Shown: positions 1-12,288, numbered from the stretch's first letter. The stretch: 64,000 nt of DNA from Dehalococcoidia bacterium (GCA_025054935.1 JANWZD010000015.1:31880-95879), one strand, 5' to 3'. Numbers and translations: made by a program. The notes: generated from the letters alone by a model not told the origin.

Positions 1-235
1 TCGCGTTCGCGACAACGCGCGTGATCAGGTCGACCCGCTCGGTGCGCTGGGCGAGCAGCGTGAGGAGCGGAAAGGGGTCCGACACTGCCCAGTCGGCGAC
101 CGAGACGACATCAAAGCCTGCGCGCTCGGCTTCCGCGGCGCGGTGCAAGACTGCGTCAATGTCGGTCGGCTGGCGCGGCGTCGGCATGGGGGTTGCCATC
201 ACCACGAAGCGCACCCGCGGCGCGATTTGGGCCAT
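1..235 (-). CDS. LLM-class (luciferase-like) flavin-dependent oxidoreductase, N-terminal part, cut by window edge
   Basis: The reading frame opens at ATG 235 and runs off the left edge, so only about 78 residues are visible. A strong ribosome-binding site (GGAGGTGAG) lies just upstream. The visible part has the start of a TIM-barrel luciferase-like monooxygenase: an early beta strand (VRFVVMATPMP), a helix with the pattern AAEAERAGFDVVSVADW, then DPFPLLTLLAQRTERVDL followed by a V-x-N stretch. These match the N-terminal strands of F420- or FMN-dependent members. The substrate cannot be told. It lies 79 nt downstream of the SIS-domain gene on the same strand and may be co-transcribed with it. 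Confidence 0.75.
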   Translation of the reverse strand, partial: MAQIAPRVRFVVMATPMPTPRQPTDIDAVLHRAAEAERAGFDVVSVADWAVSDPFPLLTLLAQRTERVDLITRVVANA

Positions 236-314
236 CTCTCTCACCTCCGCGCAACGTGCCCGGGATGTTCTCGTCGGTTCACGGGAGGGCGCGCGCGAGC
301 GGCGCCCGCAGGGA

Positions 315-914
315 TCATCGTGCTGCAGACTCCCACTTCATCGGAGCCGCTTGCACCGCTGGATGGCAGACGAGCAGGTGCCAGATCACTGCTTGGAAAG
401 CTTCCGTATGGGGAGTGACGGTGGCAGGGTTGACAGTCGGAATGATGACGCAGGCGTCGGCGACGCGGGCAGTGTAGCCGCCGTCTCGGCCGACGACGCC
501 GGCGATCGTGGCGCCGACGGCGCGAGCATAGTCGAGTGCGCGCACGAGGTTCGGGCTGATATTCCGCTCAAGGTCGCCGCCGCCGACCGAGAAGACGAGG
601 ATCATATCCTCCCGGCGCAAGCGGCTTCCGGCGAGCCAGTGCGCGTACACTGTTTCCCAGCCGTCATCGTTGATCCGAGCGGTCAGTTCGGTGACGTTAT
701 CGCTCGGCGCGTACGCCTCTATCCCAGCGATCTTGCGGAAATCGGAGACTGCATGCGACGCGTGGCCGGCGCCGCCGCCGACCCCGAGCACGAAGAGCCG
801 ACCGCCGCGCGCGCGGGTCTGAACAAGGAGGTCGGCGATCGCTTCAATCGGCGTCGGGTCGAGCTGCTCGAGGATCTGGATCGCCTCACGCAGATAGCTA
901 GCGGCGTGTCCCAC
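315..914 (-). CDS. SIS-domain sugar isomerase-like protein (phosphoheptose isomerase/GmhA-like)
   Basis: About 199 residues, the normal length for a single SIS (sugar isomerase) domain of the GmhA/DiaA type. I chose GTG 914 because AGGAGAGG sits about 7 nt before it. ATG 932 is possible, but longer extensions are antisense-like low-complexity sequence. Visible SIS features are the glycine-rich phosphosugar loop (LFVLGVGGGAGHASHAVSDF), an acidic helix, and a second switch loop (DMILVFSVGGGDLERNIS) followed by an Ala-rich helix. GmhA enzymes isomerise sedoheptulose 7-phosphate, but other SIS proteins only bind phosphosugars, so the substrate is open. The next gene downstream encodes a luciferase-like oxidoreductase. 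Neither neighbour is a heptose gene, which argues against a plain LPS role. Confidence 0.8.
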   Translation of the reverse strand: MGHAASYLREAIQILEQLDPTPIEAIADLLVQTRARGGRLFVLGVGGGAGHASHAVSDFRKIAGIEAYAPSDNVTELTARINDDGWETVYAHWLAGSRLRREDMILVFSVGGGDLERNISPNLVRALDYARAVGATIAGVVGRDGGYTARVADACVIIPTVNPATVTPHTEAFQAVIWHLLVCHPAVQAAPMKWESAAR

Positions 915-1420
915 TCCGTTTCCTCTCCTCATCGTGGTGTCAGGCGCGCTGCCGGAGTGTAGCAGGGCACCTCGCAGGAGGACAGGGCTGTTGGCGCACC
1001 GCGCTCTGTGGCCGTTCTCCGGTGGGAGACGACAGCGCGCCGCTCCTCGCTCCCGAGAGGCGGCTCGGCGAGGAGCCGCCTGATTGGCGGTGCCCTCGAA
1101 AAGCGCCGCAGGCGGGTCATTGTCGGTGAGCGCCAGCCCATCGCCGCTGAGCGGCAGGAGCCCCGCTCCCGTGGCGCCTGTTGGCATCCCTGTCCCCGCT
1201 GACGGGATACACTGGGTTGACGAAGGATGCTGCGGCGCTGCCTGCTCGGCGAGGGTGCGGCAGGCTGCCGGCGGCGGGAGCGCAGCCACCCCCGCGGCCG
1301 CTTCAGGATCGGATTGGAGGTTGGCGCTGCAAGCTCTGCCGCAGCGCGCAGGGAAAAGCGTCGGCGGCAGCGCGACGGAGGCGGAACTCGATGGGCTGGC
1401 GGCCGTGAACCGAGAAATTG
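915..1420. other. Intergenic region without a supported gene
   Basis: About 500 bases of GC-rich sequence between the divergent SIS-domain and solute-binding genes. Open frames here are short or Arg/Ala-rich and show no recognisable domain. Both flanking genes should have promoters in or next to this stretch; only the one for the rightward gene (1421-1449) is readable. Confidence 0.5.
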
Positions 1421-1449
1421 TCGACAGAGTTTGACATGATCTCGATAAT
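1421..1449 (+). promoter_or_regulatory. Candidate sigma-70 promoter of the solute-binding protein gene
   Basis: A -35-like TCGACA (1421-1426) is separated by 17 nt from a -10-like GATAAT (1444-1449); each matches five of six consensus bases. The start codon lies about 58 nt further on. A perfect TTGACA at 1431-1436 has no partner at a proper distance. Confidence 0.45.
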
Positions 1450-1507
1450 CACGTCGGACGCACCAGTCGAGACCTAACCGTGGTCACACGAGGAGGAGGA
1501 AAGAGGT

Positions 1508-3076
1508 ATGCGGGCGTTCCTCGGACGATTACTGCTCGGGGTAGTTGCGCTCACCGCGGCCTGCGCGCCGGCAGCTACGCCTCAGCAGACGGGCGGAGCG
1601 CAGCAGCCGGCGGGGCCGCGCCGCGCTGCTGACCAGACTTTGCGCGTGGGGACAAGCGCCAACCCCTCGACCCTTACCCCTGAAGGCGCAGCGACCAGTA
1701 TCACGCTCTATTCGCTTCAGTTCGATAACCTCATCAATCTGGACGCGAACTACAACATTCGTCCGTCTGCTGCCGAGAAGTGGGAGATCTTGCCGGATAA
1801 CAGCGCTTGGCGCTGGACGCTGCGCAAGGACCTCGTCTTCGGCAACGGCGACAAGGCGACGGCCGAGGACGTTGTCAACTGGATTCAGACGCTTCTCCAG
1901 CCGTCCCCGGCGAACACGGTGGGCAATCAGCTCGTCTTTGTCAGCGGGGCGCGGGTTGTCGATGAGTACACCTTCGATGTGCTGATCCGGCAGCGCGACT
2001 TCTCGATGCCCTATCTCGGCGCGAACATCTTCGTCGTCTCGAAGAAGGTGATGGAGCAAGTCGGTGGGCTGCGCGAGCTCTCGGTCAATCCGAAGGGAGC
2101 GGGAACGGGGCCCTACGAATTTGTTGAGTATCGTCAGGGCGACGTGGTCGTCTACCGGCTGCGCAGTGATCCGCATCCTTGGCGCAAGCCGATCGCGACG
2201 GAAGTGCGGTGGCGCGTTATTCCAGAGCAGGGGCAGCGCATCAACGGGCTGCGGACGGGCGAACTGGATATCGCGATCGGGATCTCGAACGTCGAGCTTG
2301 TCGAGCAGGCCAAGCGCGACAACATCAAGGTCGACGCCAAGCCGGATAGCTACACTAACATCATCTTCGACCAGAAGACGATTGCCACCACACCGCTCGC
2401 CGACAAGCGCGTTCGCCAAGCGATGAACTATGCCGTGGATAAGGACGCAATCGCGCGGACGCTCTACCGCGGCTACGGGATCCCGATCGGCCAGCTGTCG
2501 GTTCCGGGGACATTGAATTTCAACGACCAGATCCGGCCGTATCCCTACGACCCGGCCCTCGCGCGGCGACTGCTCGCCGAGGCGGGCTATCCGAACGGCT
2601 TCAAGCTCCAAGGCATCGATATCTCCGCGGCTGAGTTTGCGCCGCTCTTCCAAGCCGTTCAGAGTGCGCACCGCGACATCGGCATCGAGTATGACATCAC
2701 GCCGAACGAGTTCGCGCAGTACGTCCAGATCGCGCTCGGTCAGCGCCCGCGCAAGGAGATGATCTCGGCGGGCGGCAACAACCCGAATGGGATCTTCACC
2801 TTCACTTGGCAGTTCCTGAAGTGCGACCGGCCGCCCGCCCTTGTCATCTGGTGCGTGCCGGAGATGGACCGCCTGCTCAGCGAGGCCTATGCGGAGGCCG
2901 ACCCGAACCGGCGGCGGCAGCTGCTCCAAGCGGCGGGAAAGGCGTGGGCCGATGAGGTGCCGATGATCTTCCTTATCGCGACCTCCAGCTTTGTCTTGAG
3001 CGCTCCCAAGATCGAGGGGTTCGCCCGCGAAGTGCCGGCCTACTACACCTTCGACAGCGTCTATCGCACCGAATAA
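1508..3076 (+). CDS. ABC transporter solute-binding lipoprotein, family 5 (DppA/OppA-like)
   Basis: 522 residues. The N-terminus (MRAFLGRLLLGVVALTAAC) is a lipoprotein signal with the lipid-modified cysteine at residue 19, then an Ala/Gln/Pro-rich spacer. From about residue 45 it follows the SBP_bac_5 fold of peptide/nickel-binding proteins: FDNLINLD early, a KATAEDVVNWIQTLL segment, and NYAVDKDAIARTLYRGYG then AGYPNGFKL in the second lobe. ATG 1508 has a long purine-rich ribosome-binding site (AGGAGGAGGAAAG). No permease or ATPase gene flanks it, so it is an orphan receptor that must use transporter subunits encoded elsewhere, or act only in sensing. It is a paralogue of the gene at 26873. 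The ligand cannot be predicted. A terminator follows. Confidence 0.92.
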   Translation: MRAFLGRLLLGVVALTAACAPAATPQQTGGAQQPAGPRRAADQTLRVGTSANPSTLTPEGAATSITLYSLQFDNLINLDANYNIRPSAAEKWEILPDNSAWRWTLRKDLVFGNGDKATAEDVVNWIQTLLQPSPANTVGNQLVFVSGARVVDEYTFDVLIRQRDFSMPYLGANIFVVSKKVMEQVGGLRELSVNPKGAGTGPYEFVEYRQGDVVVYRLRSDPHPWRKPIATEVRWRVIPEQGQRINGLRTGELDIAIGISNVELVEQAKRDNIKVDAKPDSYTNIIFDQKTIATTPLADKRVRQAMNYAVDKDAIARTLYRGYGIPIGQLSVPGTLNFNDQIRPYPYDPALARRLLAEAGYPNGFKLQGIDISAAEFAPLFQAVQSAHRDIGIEYDITPNEFAQYVQIALGQRPRKEMISAGGNNPNGIFTFTWQFLKCDRPPALVIWCVPEMDRLLSEAYAEADPNRRRQLLQAAGKAWADEVPMIFLIATSSFVLSAPKIEGFAREVPAYYTFDSVYRTE

Positions 3077-3138
3077 GCGCGAGAGCATGGCGACGCCGCG
3101 GCGCTCGGAGGACGGCCGGGGCGTCGCCGCGTGACGCA

Positions 3139-3170
3139 GGGAGGCTCCCGTTCGGCGGGGCCTCCCTTTT
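3139..3170 (+). terminator. Rho-independent terminator of the solute-binding protein gene
   Basis: GGGAGGC pairs with GCCTCCC, and an inner CCCG/CGGG pair closes a TTCGG loop, with a single bulged T on the left arm. TTTT follows directly (3167-3170). On the other strand no T run follows, so it should act only on rightward transcripts. Confidence 0.88.
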
Positions 3171-3187
3171 GCTGTCCAGCGGCGGTG

Positions 3188-3784
3188 CTACTCGTTGCGC
3201 AAGGCGCGGAGGATGCCGACCAATCCCTCGAGGATACGGGCGGTCACGCCCCAGATCAGGTGGTTGCCAAACCGGAAGGCCGGGGAGACAACGAAGAGAC
3301 CGTCGCGCTCGTAGCGATACACTGTCTGGTTCGCCGGATGGAGCAAGTGCTGGAGCGGCGCCTCGAACACCTCGGCGACCTCGGTTTCCTGAGGAACATA
3401 GCGCGGCCGCGCACGCATCAGGCCGACGAAAGGAGTGAGAGCGAAGCGGCTGGTGGTGGCGAGGTCGTCAAGCGCGCCGACATATTCGATCAAGGCGGGC
3501 GGGATGCCGAGCTCTTCGTACGTTTCGCGGAGCGCGGTATCCCAGAGGGTGCGGTCGCTCGGCTCGCTGCCGCCGCCAGGAAATGCGATCTGCCCCTTGT
3601 GGGTCGCGACCTGGTCGGTGCGGCGGGTGAAGACCAGCGCGAAATCGTCGGTCTGCGGCACAAGCAGCGCGAGCACGGCGCCTTCCCGCAGCTGGCGCCG
3701 CTCCGCGGCAGGAAGGATAAACCGCTCTCGGCTGTGAAGCGCGGCGGCGAGCCGCGCCGGAAGGTCGCTAGTCGAGATAGGCAC
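3188..3784 (-). CDS. Nudix hydrolase, CoA pyrophosphatase-like (NudL/YeaB family)
   Basis: About 198 residues from GTG 3784, which overlaps the end of the sigma factor gene by 17 nt. The longer frame to 3919 would only add antisense-like sequence. It carries the NudL-type signature in order: [20 protein letters not shown], then a Nudix box with [16 protein letters not shown] giving the REx2EE metal ligands. The [10 protein letters not shown] stretch before the box is typical of the CoA-pyrophosphatase subfamily (UPF0035). The expected reaction is hydrolysis of CoA or acyl-CoA to phosphopantetheine products and 3',5'-ADP. That activity is inferred from family only. It is the last gene of the ppdK-dnaG-rpoD cluster. 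Confidence 0.85.
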   Translation of the reverse strand: MPISTSDLPARLAAALHSRERFILPAAERRQLREGAVLALLVPQTDDFALVFTRRTDQVATHKGQIAFPGGGSEPSDRTLWDTALRETYEELGIPPALIEYVGALDDLATTSRFALTPFVGLMRARPRYVPQETEVAEVFEAPLQHLLHPANQTVYRYERDGLFVVSPAFRFGNHLIWGVTARILEGLVGILRALRNE

Positions 3785-5213
3785 GCAGGCGCTTGCTCCG
3801 GCTGGGGGCGCGCAGTTTGCGGAGCGCTTTCGCCTCGATTTGGCGAATGCGCTCGCGCGTGACACCGAACTCTCGCCCCACTTCTTCAAGAGTACGCGCT
3901 CGTCCGTCTTCGAGGCCATAGCGCAGCCGCAGCACTTTGCGCTCGCGCGGCGGCAAGGTCTTGAGCGCGCCGTCGACCTGCTCCTTCAGCAGCTGAGCGG
4001 TGACCGCTTCGGGCGGCGCGACGACGCTTTGGTCCTCGATGAAATCGCCGAGGTGGCTGTCGTCGTCTTCTCCGATCGGGGTCTCGAGCGAGATTGGCAG
4101 TTGAGCGGCTTTGAGAATCTCGTGGACGCGCTCGACCGGGAGCTCCAATTCTTCTGCGATCTCCGCCGGGGTCGGCTCTCGGCCGAATTGCTGGGTCAGC
4201 ATTCGAGCGGTGCGGATCAGCCGGTTGATGGTTTCGACCATGTGGACGGGGATACGGATCGTCCGCGACTGGTCGGCGATTGCGCGGCTGATCGCTTGTC
4301 GGATCCACCAAGTGGCGTAGGTGGAAAACTTGAACCCGCGCCGATAGTCGAACTTCGCGACGGCCCGCAGCAGGCCGAGGTTGCCCTCTTGGATGAGGTC
4401 GAGCATGGCCATGCCCCGCCCGGCATACCGTTTCGCCACGGAAACGACGAGGCGGAGGTTTGCTTCAATCAGGGTGCGCTCGGCGGCTTCGGCATCGCGA
4501 TGGATGCGCTCAAAGCGGCGGGCAATCGCCGCTTCTTGGGAGCGGACGAGCGCTCGAATCACCTCCTCCGAGGGAAAGCAGCGTCCCTGATCGGTGAGGG
4601 ACGGCTCGCTGAGCCAGCCGACGAGCTCAGGGGCGAGGAGATGCAGGTCGATCGAGTAGTGGAGAAACGCTGCTTCAGCGGCGGCTTCCGGGCAGCGAAG
4701 CCGGGCAGCGAGCCAGCTCAGGTCGGGCGGGCCGCTTGATGCGAGCAGGTCGCGGAGCGGCTCCCCGTAGACGGCCTCAAGGATGCTGGGCGGCTCCTCG
4801 CGCCCGATCATCTCCCACAAGGCGCGGCGGAGCGTTGTGGCACCCGCGATATTGCCGTAGATCGCGAGGTAGACCTCGGTCGGCGTGGCCGGCTTGGAGA
4901 GCACTGCCGGCAAGTTCGCCTCGACCTGGCGCAGGCGGCGTCCATCTTCGATCTGGCGGGCCAGCTGCTTCTCTTGGTCGGCGGTGAGCAGGGCAACCCG
5001 CCCGATTTCCCGCAGATACATCCGCACAGGGTCGGAGCCGCCCTCTGCCTCGAGGTCGCCGAAATCGATCTCGCCCGGCTGGGGAACGAGGTCAGGAGAG
5101 AGGCTGAGTCCGCCGAGCGAGTTCGGGAAGAGCGGGCCGTCAGCGGGTGAGATGCCGAGGTCTTGGAAGTGCAGGGTGACGAACTCGTGGACCTGGTCGC
5201 GGCTTTCGGACAT
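3768..5213 (-). CDS. rpoD: Primary sigma factor (sigma-70, RpoD/SigA)
   Basis: 481 residues. ATG 5213 shares its A with the dnaG stop (TGATG), and AAGGAGGAG lies just before it, so the longer frame to 5246 is unlikely. Region 1.2 is at about 61-95 ([20 protein letters not shown]). A family-specific insert fills 96-245. Region 2 is at 246-318 ([20 protein letters not shown], then [15 protein letters not shown], which recognises the -10 element). Region 3 is at about 325-400. Region 4 is at 408-470 ([17 protein letters not shown] and the helix-turn-helix [20 protein letters not shown], which binds the -35). Coupling to dnaG recalls the macromolecular synthesis operon, here without rpsU. The GTG start of the Nudix gene overlaps its 3' end. 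Confidence 0.96.
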   Translation of the reverse strand: MSESRDQVHEFVTLHFQDLGISPADGPLFPNSLGGLSLSPDLVPQPGEIDFGDLEAEGGSDPVRMYLREIGRVALLTADQEKQLARQIEDGRRLRQVEANLPAVLSKPATPTEVYLAIYGNIAGATTLRRALWEMIGREEPPSILEAVYGEPLRDLLASSGPPDLSWLAARLRCPEAAAEAAFLHYSIDLHLLAPELVGWLSEPSLTDQGRCFPSEEVIRALVRSQEAAIARRFERIHRDAEAAERTLIEANLRLVVSVAKRYAGRGMAMLDLIQEGNLGLLRAVAKFDYRRGFKFSTYATWWIRQAISRAIADQSRTIRIPVHMVETINRLIRTARMLTQQFGREPTPAEIAEELELPVERVHEILKAAQLPISLETPIGEDDDSHLGDFIEDQSVVAPPEAVTAQLLKEQVDGALKTLPPRERKVLRLRYGLEDGRARTLEEVGREFGVTRERIRQIEAKALRKLRAPSRSKRLRAYLD

Positions 5214-6970
5214 CAGCGCTCCTCCTTGAGCTCCCGCGCTTTCCACACGGCGAGCAATCGGCCGGTTTCGTCACCGGCCATCGCGAGGTAGTCGAGATTG
5301 TCGGCAGCGGCGGCGCCGAGGATGGTGCGGCGGTGGTAGCGGTCGCGAAGCCGGCGTGCGACCTCCCGCAGCGCCTGGTCGGCGTTCGCTTCGGTGATGC
5401 CGTGCAGTGGAAAGGTAGCAAGCCGAACCTTTAATTCGCCAACAGTTTCGTCATCAGCAGTTTGGTTGACGAAGAGCTGCCGTTCGAGCAGGCCCTCGAA
5501 CAGTTCGGCTGTCAGTCCGGCAGCAGCAGGGTCAAGCGAGGGGAAACGCATCAGAAGCGCCAGCGCATAGTGTTCTAGGGTTCGCTCGGGCGCAAGCTTG
5601 AGGGGCGGAGGGGCGGAGGCGCTGCGCAGGGTGGGCCGCGGCGGCGGAGCCTGCTGGGCGAGGAGAACGCGCGGGTCGACGCCGAGATGGCGGGCGAGGC
5701 GCTGAAGATAGCGTGCGCGGACAACGGCGTCGGGCACCTGGCGGATCGCCGGCAGCAGCAGGCGGGCGGCGCGCGCGGCCGCCTCGGGGGTCGAGAGATC
5801 TGCGCCGTCGAGCACGGCGGCAAAAAGATGCTCGAGGACCGGCTTCGCCTCGGCAACGAGGGCGCGCCACCGCGCGGGCTCGTGGCGGAACAGGTCGTCG
5901 GGGTCCATGCCGGCCGGCAGCGCAGCGATGCGCAGGTCGATATCGCTGAGTGCCGAGAAGCGCACAACCCCGCGCCAGTCGACAACCGGGGTGACCACCT
6001 CGCCGGCCGCCGCCTGGACTACCGTCAGCCCGCGCAACGTCGCCTCACGGCCAGCGGCATCAGCGTCGAGGGCCAGCACAATCCGCTTGGTCAGCTGCAG
6101 CACCTGACGCACCTGCCGCTCGGTGAGGGCGGTGCCAAGCTGGGCAACGACGTTGCGCTCGCCGGCCTGATGAGCACTGATGGCGTCGAAGTAGCCCTCG
6201 ACGATGACTGCTTGGTCGGCGCGCCGGATCGCTTGGGCGGCGCGGTCGAGGGCGAACAGCGTGCTCCCTTTGCTGAAGAGCGGAGTTTCCGGCGAGTTCA
6301 GGTACTTCGGCTGATCGTGGGGGGCGATCGCGCGGGCGCCGAAGGCGATCGTCTTGCCCTCTCGGGAGCGGATCGGAATGATAAGGCGGTTGCGGAACCG
6401 GTCGGCGAGCCGCTGCCCATCGTCGCGCTCGACGGCTAAGCCGGCAGTGACAATCTCTTGGGAGGAATAGCCGAGCCCGCGGAGATAGCGCAGCAGCGAA
6501 TCTCCGCCGCCCGGCGCGTAGCCGAGCCCAAACTCGTCGATAGTTTCTCGCTCAATGCCGCGTTCGGCAAGGTAGGCGCGCGCGGCGGCGCCGGTTGGAG
6601 CGGCGAGCCGATCCCGAAAGTAGGCGGCAGCCGCCTCAACGAGCGACTCGAGGCGGCTGCGGCGCTCCTTGGCGACGGGGTCAGCGGACCGCTCGGGCAG
6701 CGTCACCCCGGCCCGGGCGGCGAGCTTGCGCAGCGCCTCGCTGAAGCTGAGCCCCTCCTGGCGCATGATGAAGTCGAAGCCGCTGCCATTGGCGCCGCAG
6801 CCAAAGCAGTGGAAGCTCCACGTGTCGGGGTAGACGACGAAGGAGGGCGTGCGGTCTTCGTGAAACGGGCAGCGTCCGAGATAGCTCCGTCCAGATTTGC
6901 GCAGGCTGACAAACGGCGACACGAGGTCGACGATATCGAGACGGGCTTTGATCTCGTCGATCGCCGTCAC
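5213..6970 (-). CDS. dnaG: DNA primase
   Basis: 585 residues from GTG 6970, preceded by GGGAGGGG at a slightly long distance. The N-terminal CHC2 zinc finger is complete: C34, H37, C55, C58 ([12 protein letters not shown] and [10 protein letters not shown]). The catalytic core follows, with the TOPRIM signature [16 protein letters not shown] at about 255-270 and the acidic DxD motif in [12 protein letters not shown]. The C-terminal part is alanine-rich helical and should be the helicase-binding domain. It makes RNA primers for replication. It sits 34 nt after ppdK and its stop overlaps the rpoD start, so translation of the two is probably coupled. Confidence 0.96.
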   Translation of the reverse strand: MTAIDEIKARLDIVDLVSPFVSLRKSGRSYLGRCPFHEDRTPSFVVYPDTWSFHCFGCGANGSGFDFIMRQEGLSFSEALRKLAARAGVTLPERSADPVAKERRSRLESLVEAAAAYFRDRLAAPTGAAARAYLAERGIERETIDEFGLGYAPGGGDSLLRYLRGLGYSSQEIVTAGLAVERDDGQRLADRFRNRLIIPIRSREGKTIAFGARAIAPHDQPKYLNSPETPLFSKGSTLFALDRAAQAIRRADQAVIVEGYFDAISAHQAGERNVVAQLGTALTERQVRQVLQLTKRIVLALDADAAGREATLRGLTVVQAAAGEVVTPVVDWRGVVRFSALSDIDLRIAALPAGMDPDDLFRHEPARWRALVAEAKPVLEHLFAAVLDGADLSTPEAAARAARLLLPAIRQVPDAVVRARYLQRLARHLGVDPRVLLAQQAPPPRPTLRSASAPPPLKLAPERTLEHYALALLMRFPSLDPAAAGLTAELFEGLLERQLFVNQTADDETVGELKVRLATFPLHGITEANADQALREVARRLRDRYHRRTILGAAAADNLDYLAMAGDETGRLLAVWKARELKEER

Positions 6971-7004
6971 AGCCGCGTCTGCCCCTCCCGCGTACTGGGA
7001 GAGC

Positions 7005-9785
<2,781 letters not shown>

Positions 9786-9874
9786 CGAAGAGCCTCCGTT
9801 GGTTCGTGTCCGACCTCTGCGTCGAACGGTTTGGCACAAGCGAGGGCACCGGCGAGAAGCCCGCCGGCTTCGCC

Positions 9875-9883
9875 AGTATACCA
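9875..9883 (-). promoter_or_regulatory. Extended -10 promoter candidate for ppdK
   Basis: On the minus strand the motif TGG-TATACT is present, i.e. the TGn extension next to a -10 hexamer matching five of six bases. No convincing -35 is seen, as is usual for extended -10 promoters. The start codon is about 90 nt downstream. The same GGTATACT core occurs before several other genes here. Confidence 0.45.
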
Positions 9884-9885
9884 TA

Positions 9886-10850
9886 GTGCCTATCGTTCAC
9901 GGCCGGTCCGCCGCGTGTCTTGCGCGGCTGTCGTTCTCCCGACGAGAGCGCGGCGCGCTCCGAGGAGGCGCGCCGGCGACCGCGTCGCTCCGCGGCCTCG
10001 ACCCGTGTCCGTCTTCTTCCCACTGCAGGGCTTCCTCCGGCTGCGTGGCGGCGCAGACCGACGAGGCGGGGCAGCAGGGGTCGCTGACACGGCGGCAAGC
10101 TCCTCGTACAGACGGCCAGTCCTTCTCGACAGGAAGCGCAGGAGAGACGCAGCGCCCAAACAACGGCGGCGATGAGGAGGGGCGCCCACGCGCGATCGCG
10201 CCGAAGGAGCGTCGCTCCCTGCGGCGGCTGCGGCGTCGGCCCGCAGCCTCGTCACGCCGAGCGGCGGCATCCTCGTCGCGCATTGCCGTCGCAGCCCGCG
10301 TACCAGCAGAACACCCGAGAGCGAGGAACAAGAGGCGCGGGGGACCGCAGCTGCCGGCAGCGCGCGGAGGCGGCCGCGGCGCTGCCAGAAGCGGCAATGA
10401 CGGAGATGATGCCGAGCCGCTTGCGTCGCGGGTCCGCTCTGAACCCGCTGGGCGGCAGCGCGCGATCGGCCCGCCGCTGTCGCGCCCGGCGAGAGCGCCG
10501 ATGAGCAGGGGCGGCGTTGCGGACCGGCACTTCTCAGCCGCCGCGCGCTCCCCCATGCGCTTCGAGCGCCGGCGCCGCTCTCCCAAACCGAGTCGGAAGG
10601 GCGTGATGCTGACAAGATGCTGACAAGAGGAAGGCGGACATCGCTCTGCTCGCGGCAGGGCGAGGCGTCGCGGTATGAGCGTGGGGTTGGGCACGGCGCT
10701 GCCGGCCAGCGGCGTGCGGAGCTGCCAGTCCGCTCCCGCGGTATCGGCGCCGGCGCGTGGCGGCGATGACACGCCTCCGGCGCACGCGCCGGTCGGCGCG
10801 CGCTCGCCGCAGCGGGGCTGGATCGGCGAGCGCGCTGCCCGGCGGAATGG
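9886..10850. other. About 1 kb GC-rich stretch with no supported gene
   Basis: The open frames in this interval are Arg-, Ala- and Pro-rich, overlap each other on both strands, lack ribosome-binding sites, and show no motif I recognise. I looked for landmarks of RNase P RNA, tmRNA, SRP RNA and tRNAs and found none. It could be a decayed gene or a true spacer between ppdK and the ARPP-1-like gene. Confidence 0.5.
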
Positions 10851-11843
10851 TTAGCGTGCGTGCCAGCGCCCGCGCAGGCGCTGAGGCAGGGAGCTCTCAC
10901 CCTCCCGCGCGAATAGGGCGGTATGAACGACGACGTCGTCCCAGATGAGCGCTGCGCCGACGAGGTCATTCCCGTTCAGGCGCACGTCGTGGCCGAGCCC
11001 CGGCGAGGCGAAGACGAGGTGCTCAGCGGTGAGCGCGCGCTGGAGGAGCTGCCGGACGGCGTCCGGTGACGGTTCGGCCGGTTGCGCTTCCAGCGCTTCG
11101 AGCGCATACGAGCGCACCAGCCGGTTCCAGTAGGCCTTAAGCGTGGCGGAGTGATCGAAGATATCGGCGCACAGAGCCTTCCCGCCCACGAGCGCCGCCA
11201 CCCCGACTGGGCCGTCCTCGGGACAGCGCAGCTGCTCTTGGGCATTCCGCACCTCTGCCTCGCGGGCGACATAGGAGTCGCGCATCGCGTTGGTAGCGGA
11301 GCGCGCGCCGAGGCGGTGCTGCCGCTCGGCGATGTCGGCCCAGACCTCGCCTTGGTCGGCGATCGGCTGTCCGCGCAAGGCGTACGATGCGGTCACGTGA
11401 TCGAACTTCCCACGGCGCAGGCGAGGGTACGCCGTCTCTCCCGGCTCGAAGACCGGCCGCGTTTCACGCCAGCGGCCGCGCTCGACGCAGCTCACCGGCA
11501 GCGTGAAGGTGGATCGAGCGGGGACAAGCAGCGTCGTGTTGACGATCCGGTTCTGCAGGCCGCCCACCAACTCCTCGCCGTCGAGGATGAACACGGGCAG
11601 CGGCCCTCGATTCGTCAGCGCGAGCGTCGGCACCCTCGCCGCTTTCGCCTCAGACACCGTCACCAGACCAGCCGCAATCGCCTCTGCAAGCGTCTGGTAG
11701 CGCGCGGTTTCTCCCGGTTCGGGTGAGTAGAGAGGAACAAGGGTGAGCCCTTTGTGCGCTAGCGGGGTGCCGAACTGGAGCCCGTTCAGCCACGCCGCGA
11801 GCAGTTCGATCATGCGAGAAGTAGGTTGCTTTTGTTCTTCCAT
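10851..11843 (-). CDS. ARPP-1-type (DUF6569-like) domain protein
   Basis: 330 residues from ATG 11843, preceded by GGGAG at 7 nt. An ATG 15 nt further upstream has no site of its own. The sequence matches, as I recall it, the ARPP-1 domain pattern: LTLVPLYSP early, VPTLALTNRGPLPVFILDGE followed by ELVGGLQNRIVNTTLLVPA, then TLPVSCVERGRW. The domain name comes from comparative genomics of proteins linked to prokaryotic conflict systems; the molecular function is unknown. There is no signal peptide or membrane segment, so it should be cytoplasmic. It stands alone except for the DUF4258 gene upstream. Its promoter is overlain by palindromes (11868-11893), suggesting regulation. The family call is from memory of motifs. 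Confidence 0.7.
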   Translation of the reverse strand: MEEQKQPTSRMIELLAAWLNGLQFGTPLAHKGLTLVPLYSPEPGETARYQTLAEAIAAGLVTVSEAKAARVPTLALTNRGPLPVFILDGEELVGGLQNRIVNTTLLVPARSTFTLPVSCVERGRWRETRPVFEPGETAYPRLRRGKFDHVTASYALRGQPIADQGEVWADIAERQHRLGARSATNAMRDSYVAREAEVRNAQEQLRCPEDGPVGVAALVGGKALCADIFDHSATLKAYWNRLVRSYALEALEAQPAEPSPDAVRQLLQRALTAEHLVFASPGLGHDVRLNGNDLVGAALIWDDVVVHTALFAREGESSLPQRLRGRWHAR

Positions 11844-11867
11844 CGTTGTGTCTCCCATTGTATTGGA

Positions 11868-11893
11868 GAACTATTATAGTTCGACTATTCGAA
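11868..11893 (-). promoter_or_regulatory. Promoter with overlapping palindromes (putative operator) of the ARPP-1-like gene
   Basis: TATAAT (minus strand, 11873-11878) is a perfect -10 hexamer. It lies inside the perfect palindrome GAACTATTATAGTTC (11868-11882, 7-nt arms and one central base). A second inverted repeat, TTCGA-CTAT-TCGAA, follows at 11880-11893 and shares three bases with the first. The region is AT-rich against a GC-rich background. A repressor bound here would cover the -10 element. Confidence 0.6.
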
Positions 11894-11967
11894 GAACCGC
11901 TAGGTGTTCATTCGTCTTGGGTGGTGCCGGCAGGAACGCCTGTCTCTGCGAGTCCGTCGCTGGGTGG

Positions 11968-12288
11968 CTAGCTCCACGGCCGTCTGCGGCGGCGCCGATG
12001 GCTATTTCGCCGCAAGCGGCGGAGGTTGCGATTGCGGTAGGCGGTGAGGACCGTTCCCTCTGCGGTCGCAACGATGTGGATCCCTTCGAACGGCCGGAGA
12101 TCGATGCCGCGGTCGCGCCAGCGCCGCACCTCGCGCTGCCCGACGACGAAGACCCGCGCGCCAAGCACCCAAACCGCACGACCGTACGTCATCACCGTTC
12201 TAACGGCGTCAAACGGAATGCGGCGGCCGTTCAGCCGGCGGAGGGCGTGGTTGGTAAGCACGACCTGCTCGAGCGGGAGCGTCTGCAT
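11968..12288 (-). CDS. DUF4258-domain small protein
   Basis: 106 residues from ATG 12288, with GAGGAGGTG about 5 nt upstream. The longer frame is Arg-rich antisense-like sequence. The core (TNHALRRLNGRRIPFDAVRTVMTYGR, then VFVVGQREVRRWRD, then IHIVATAEGTVLTAYRN) is the DUF4258 pattern: an N-terminal helix with the H-A-x-x-R motif followed by a strand ending in T-x-Y. The family is often found with toxin-antitoxin-like or mobile genes, but no function is established. The C-terminus is very basic (a run of arginines), which could bind nucleic acid. It lies upstream of the ARPP-1-like gene on the same strand, but that gene has its own promoter. Confidence 0.72.
   Translation of the reverse strand: MQTLPLEQVVLTNHALRRLNGRRIPFDAVRTVMTYGRAVWVLGARVFVVGQREVRRWRDRGIDLRPFEGIHIVATAEGTVLTAYRNRNLRRLRRNSHRRRRRRPWS

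Noticed and set aside
1431..1449. TTGACA with GATAAT as a promoter
   Set aside because: The two hexamers are only 7 nt apart; the TCGACA/GATAAT pair with 17 nt is preferred.
1529..3088. Long minus-strand frame opposite the first solute-binding protein
   Set aside because: Antisense shadow of a gene with lipoprotein signal and family motifs.
9890..10969. Open frame of about 359 codons on the minus strand
   Set aside because: Arg/Ala/Ser-rich, no ribosome-binding site, overlaps other open frames of equal quality and the end of the ARPP-1-like gene.
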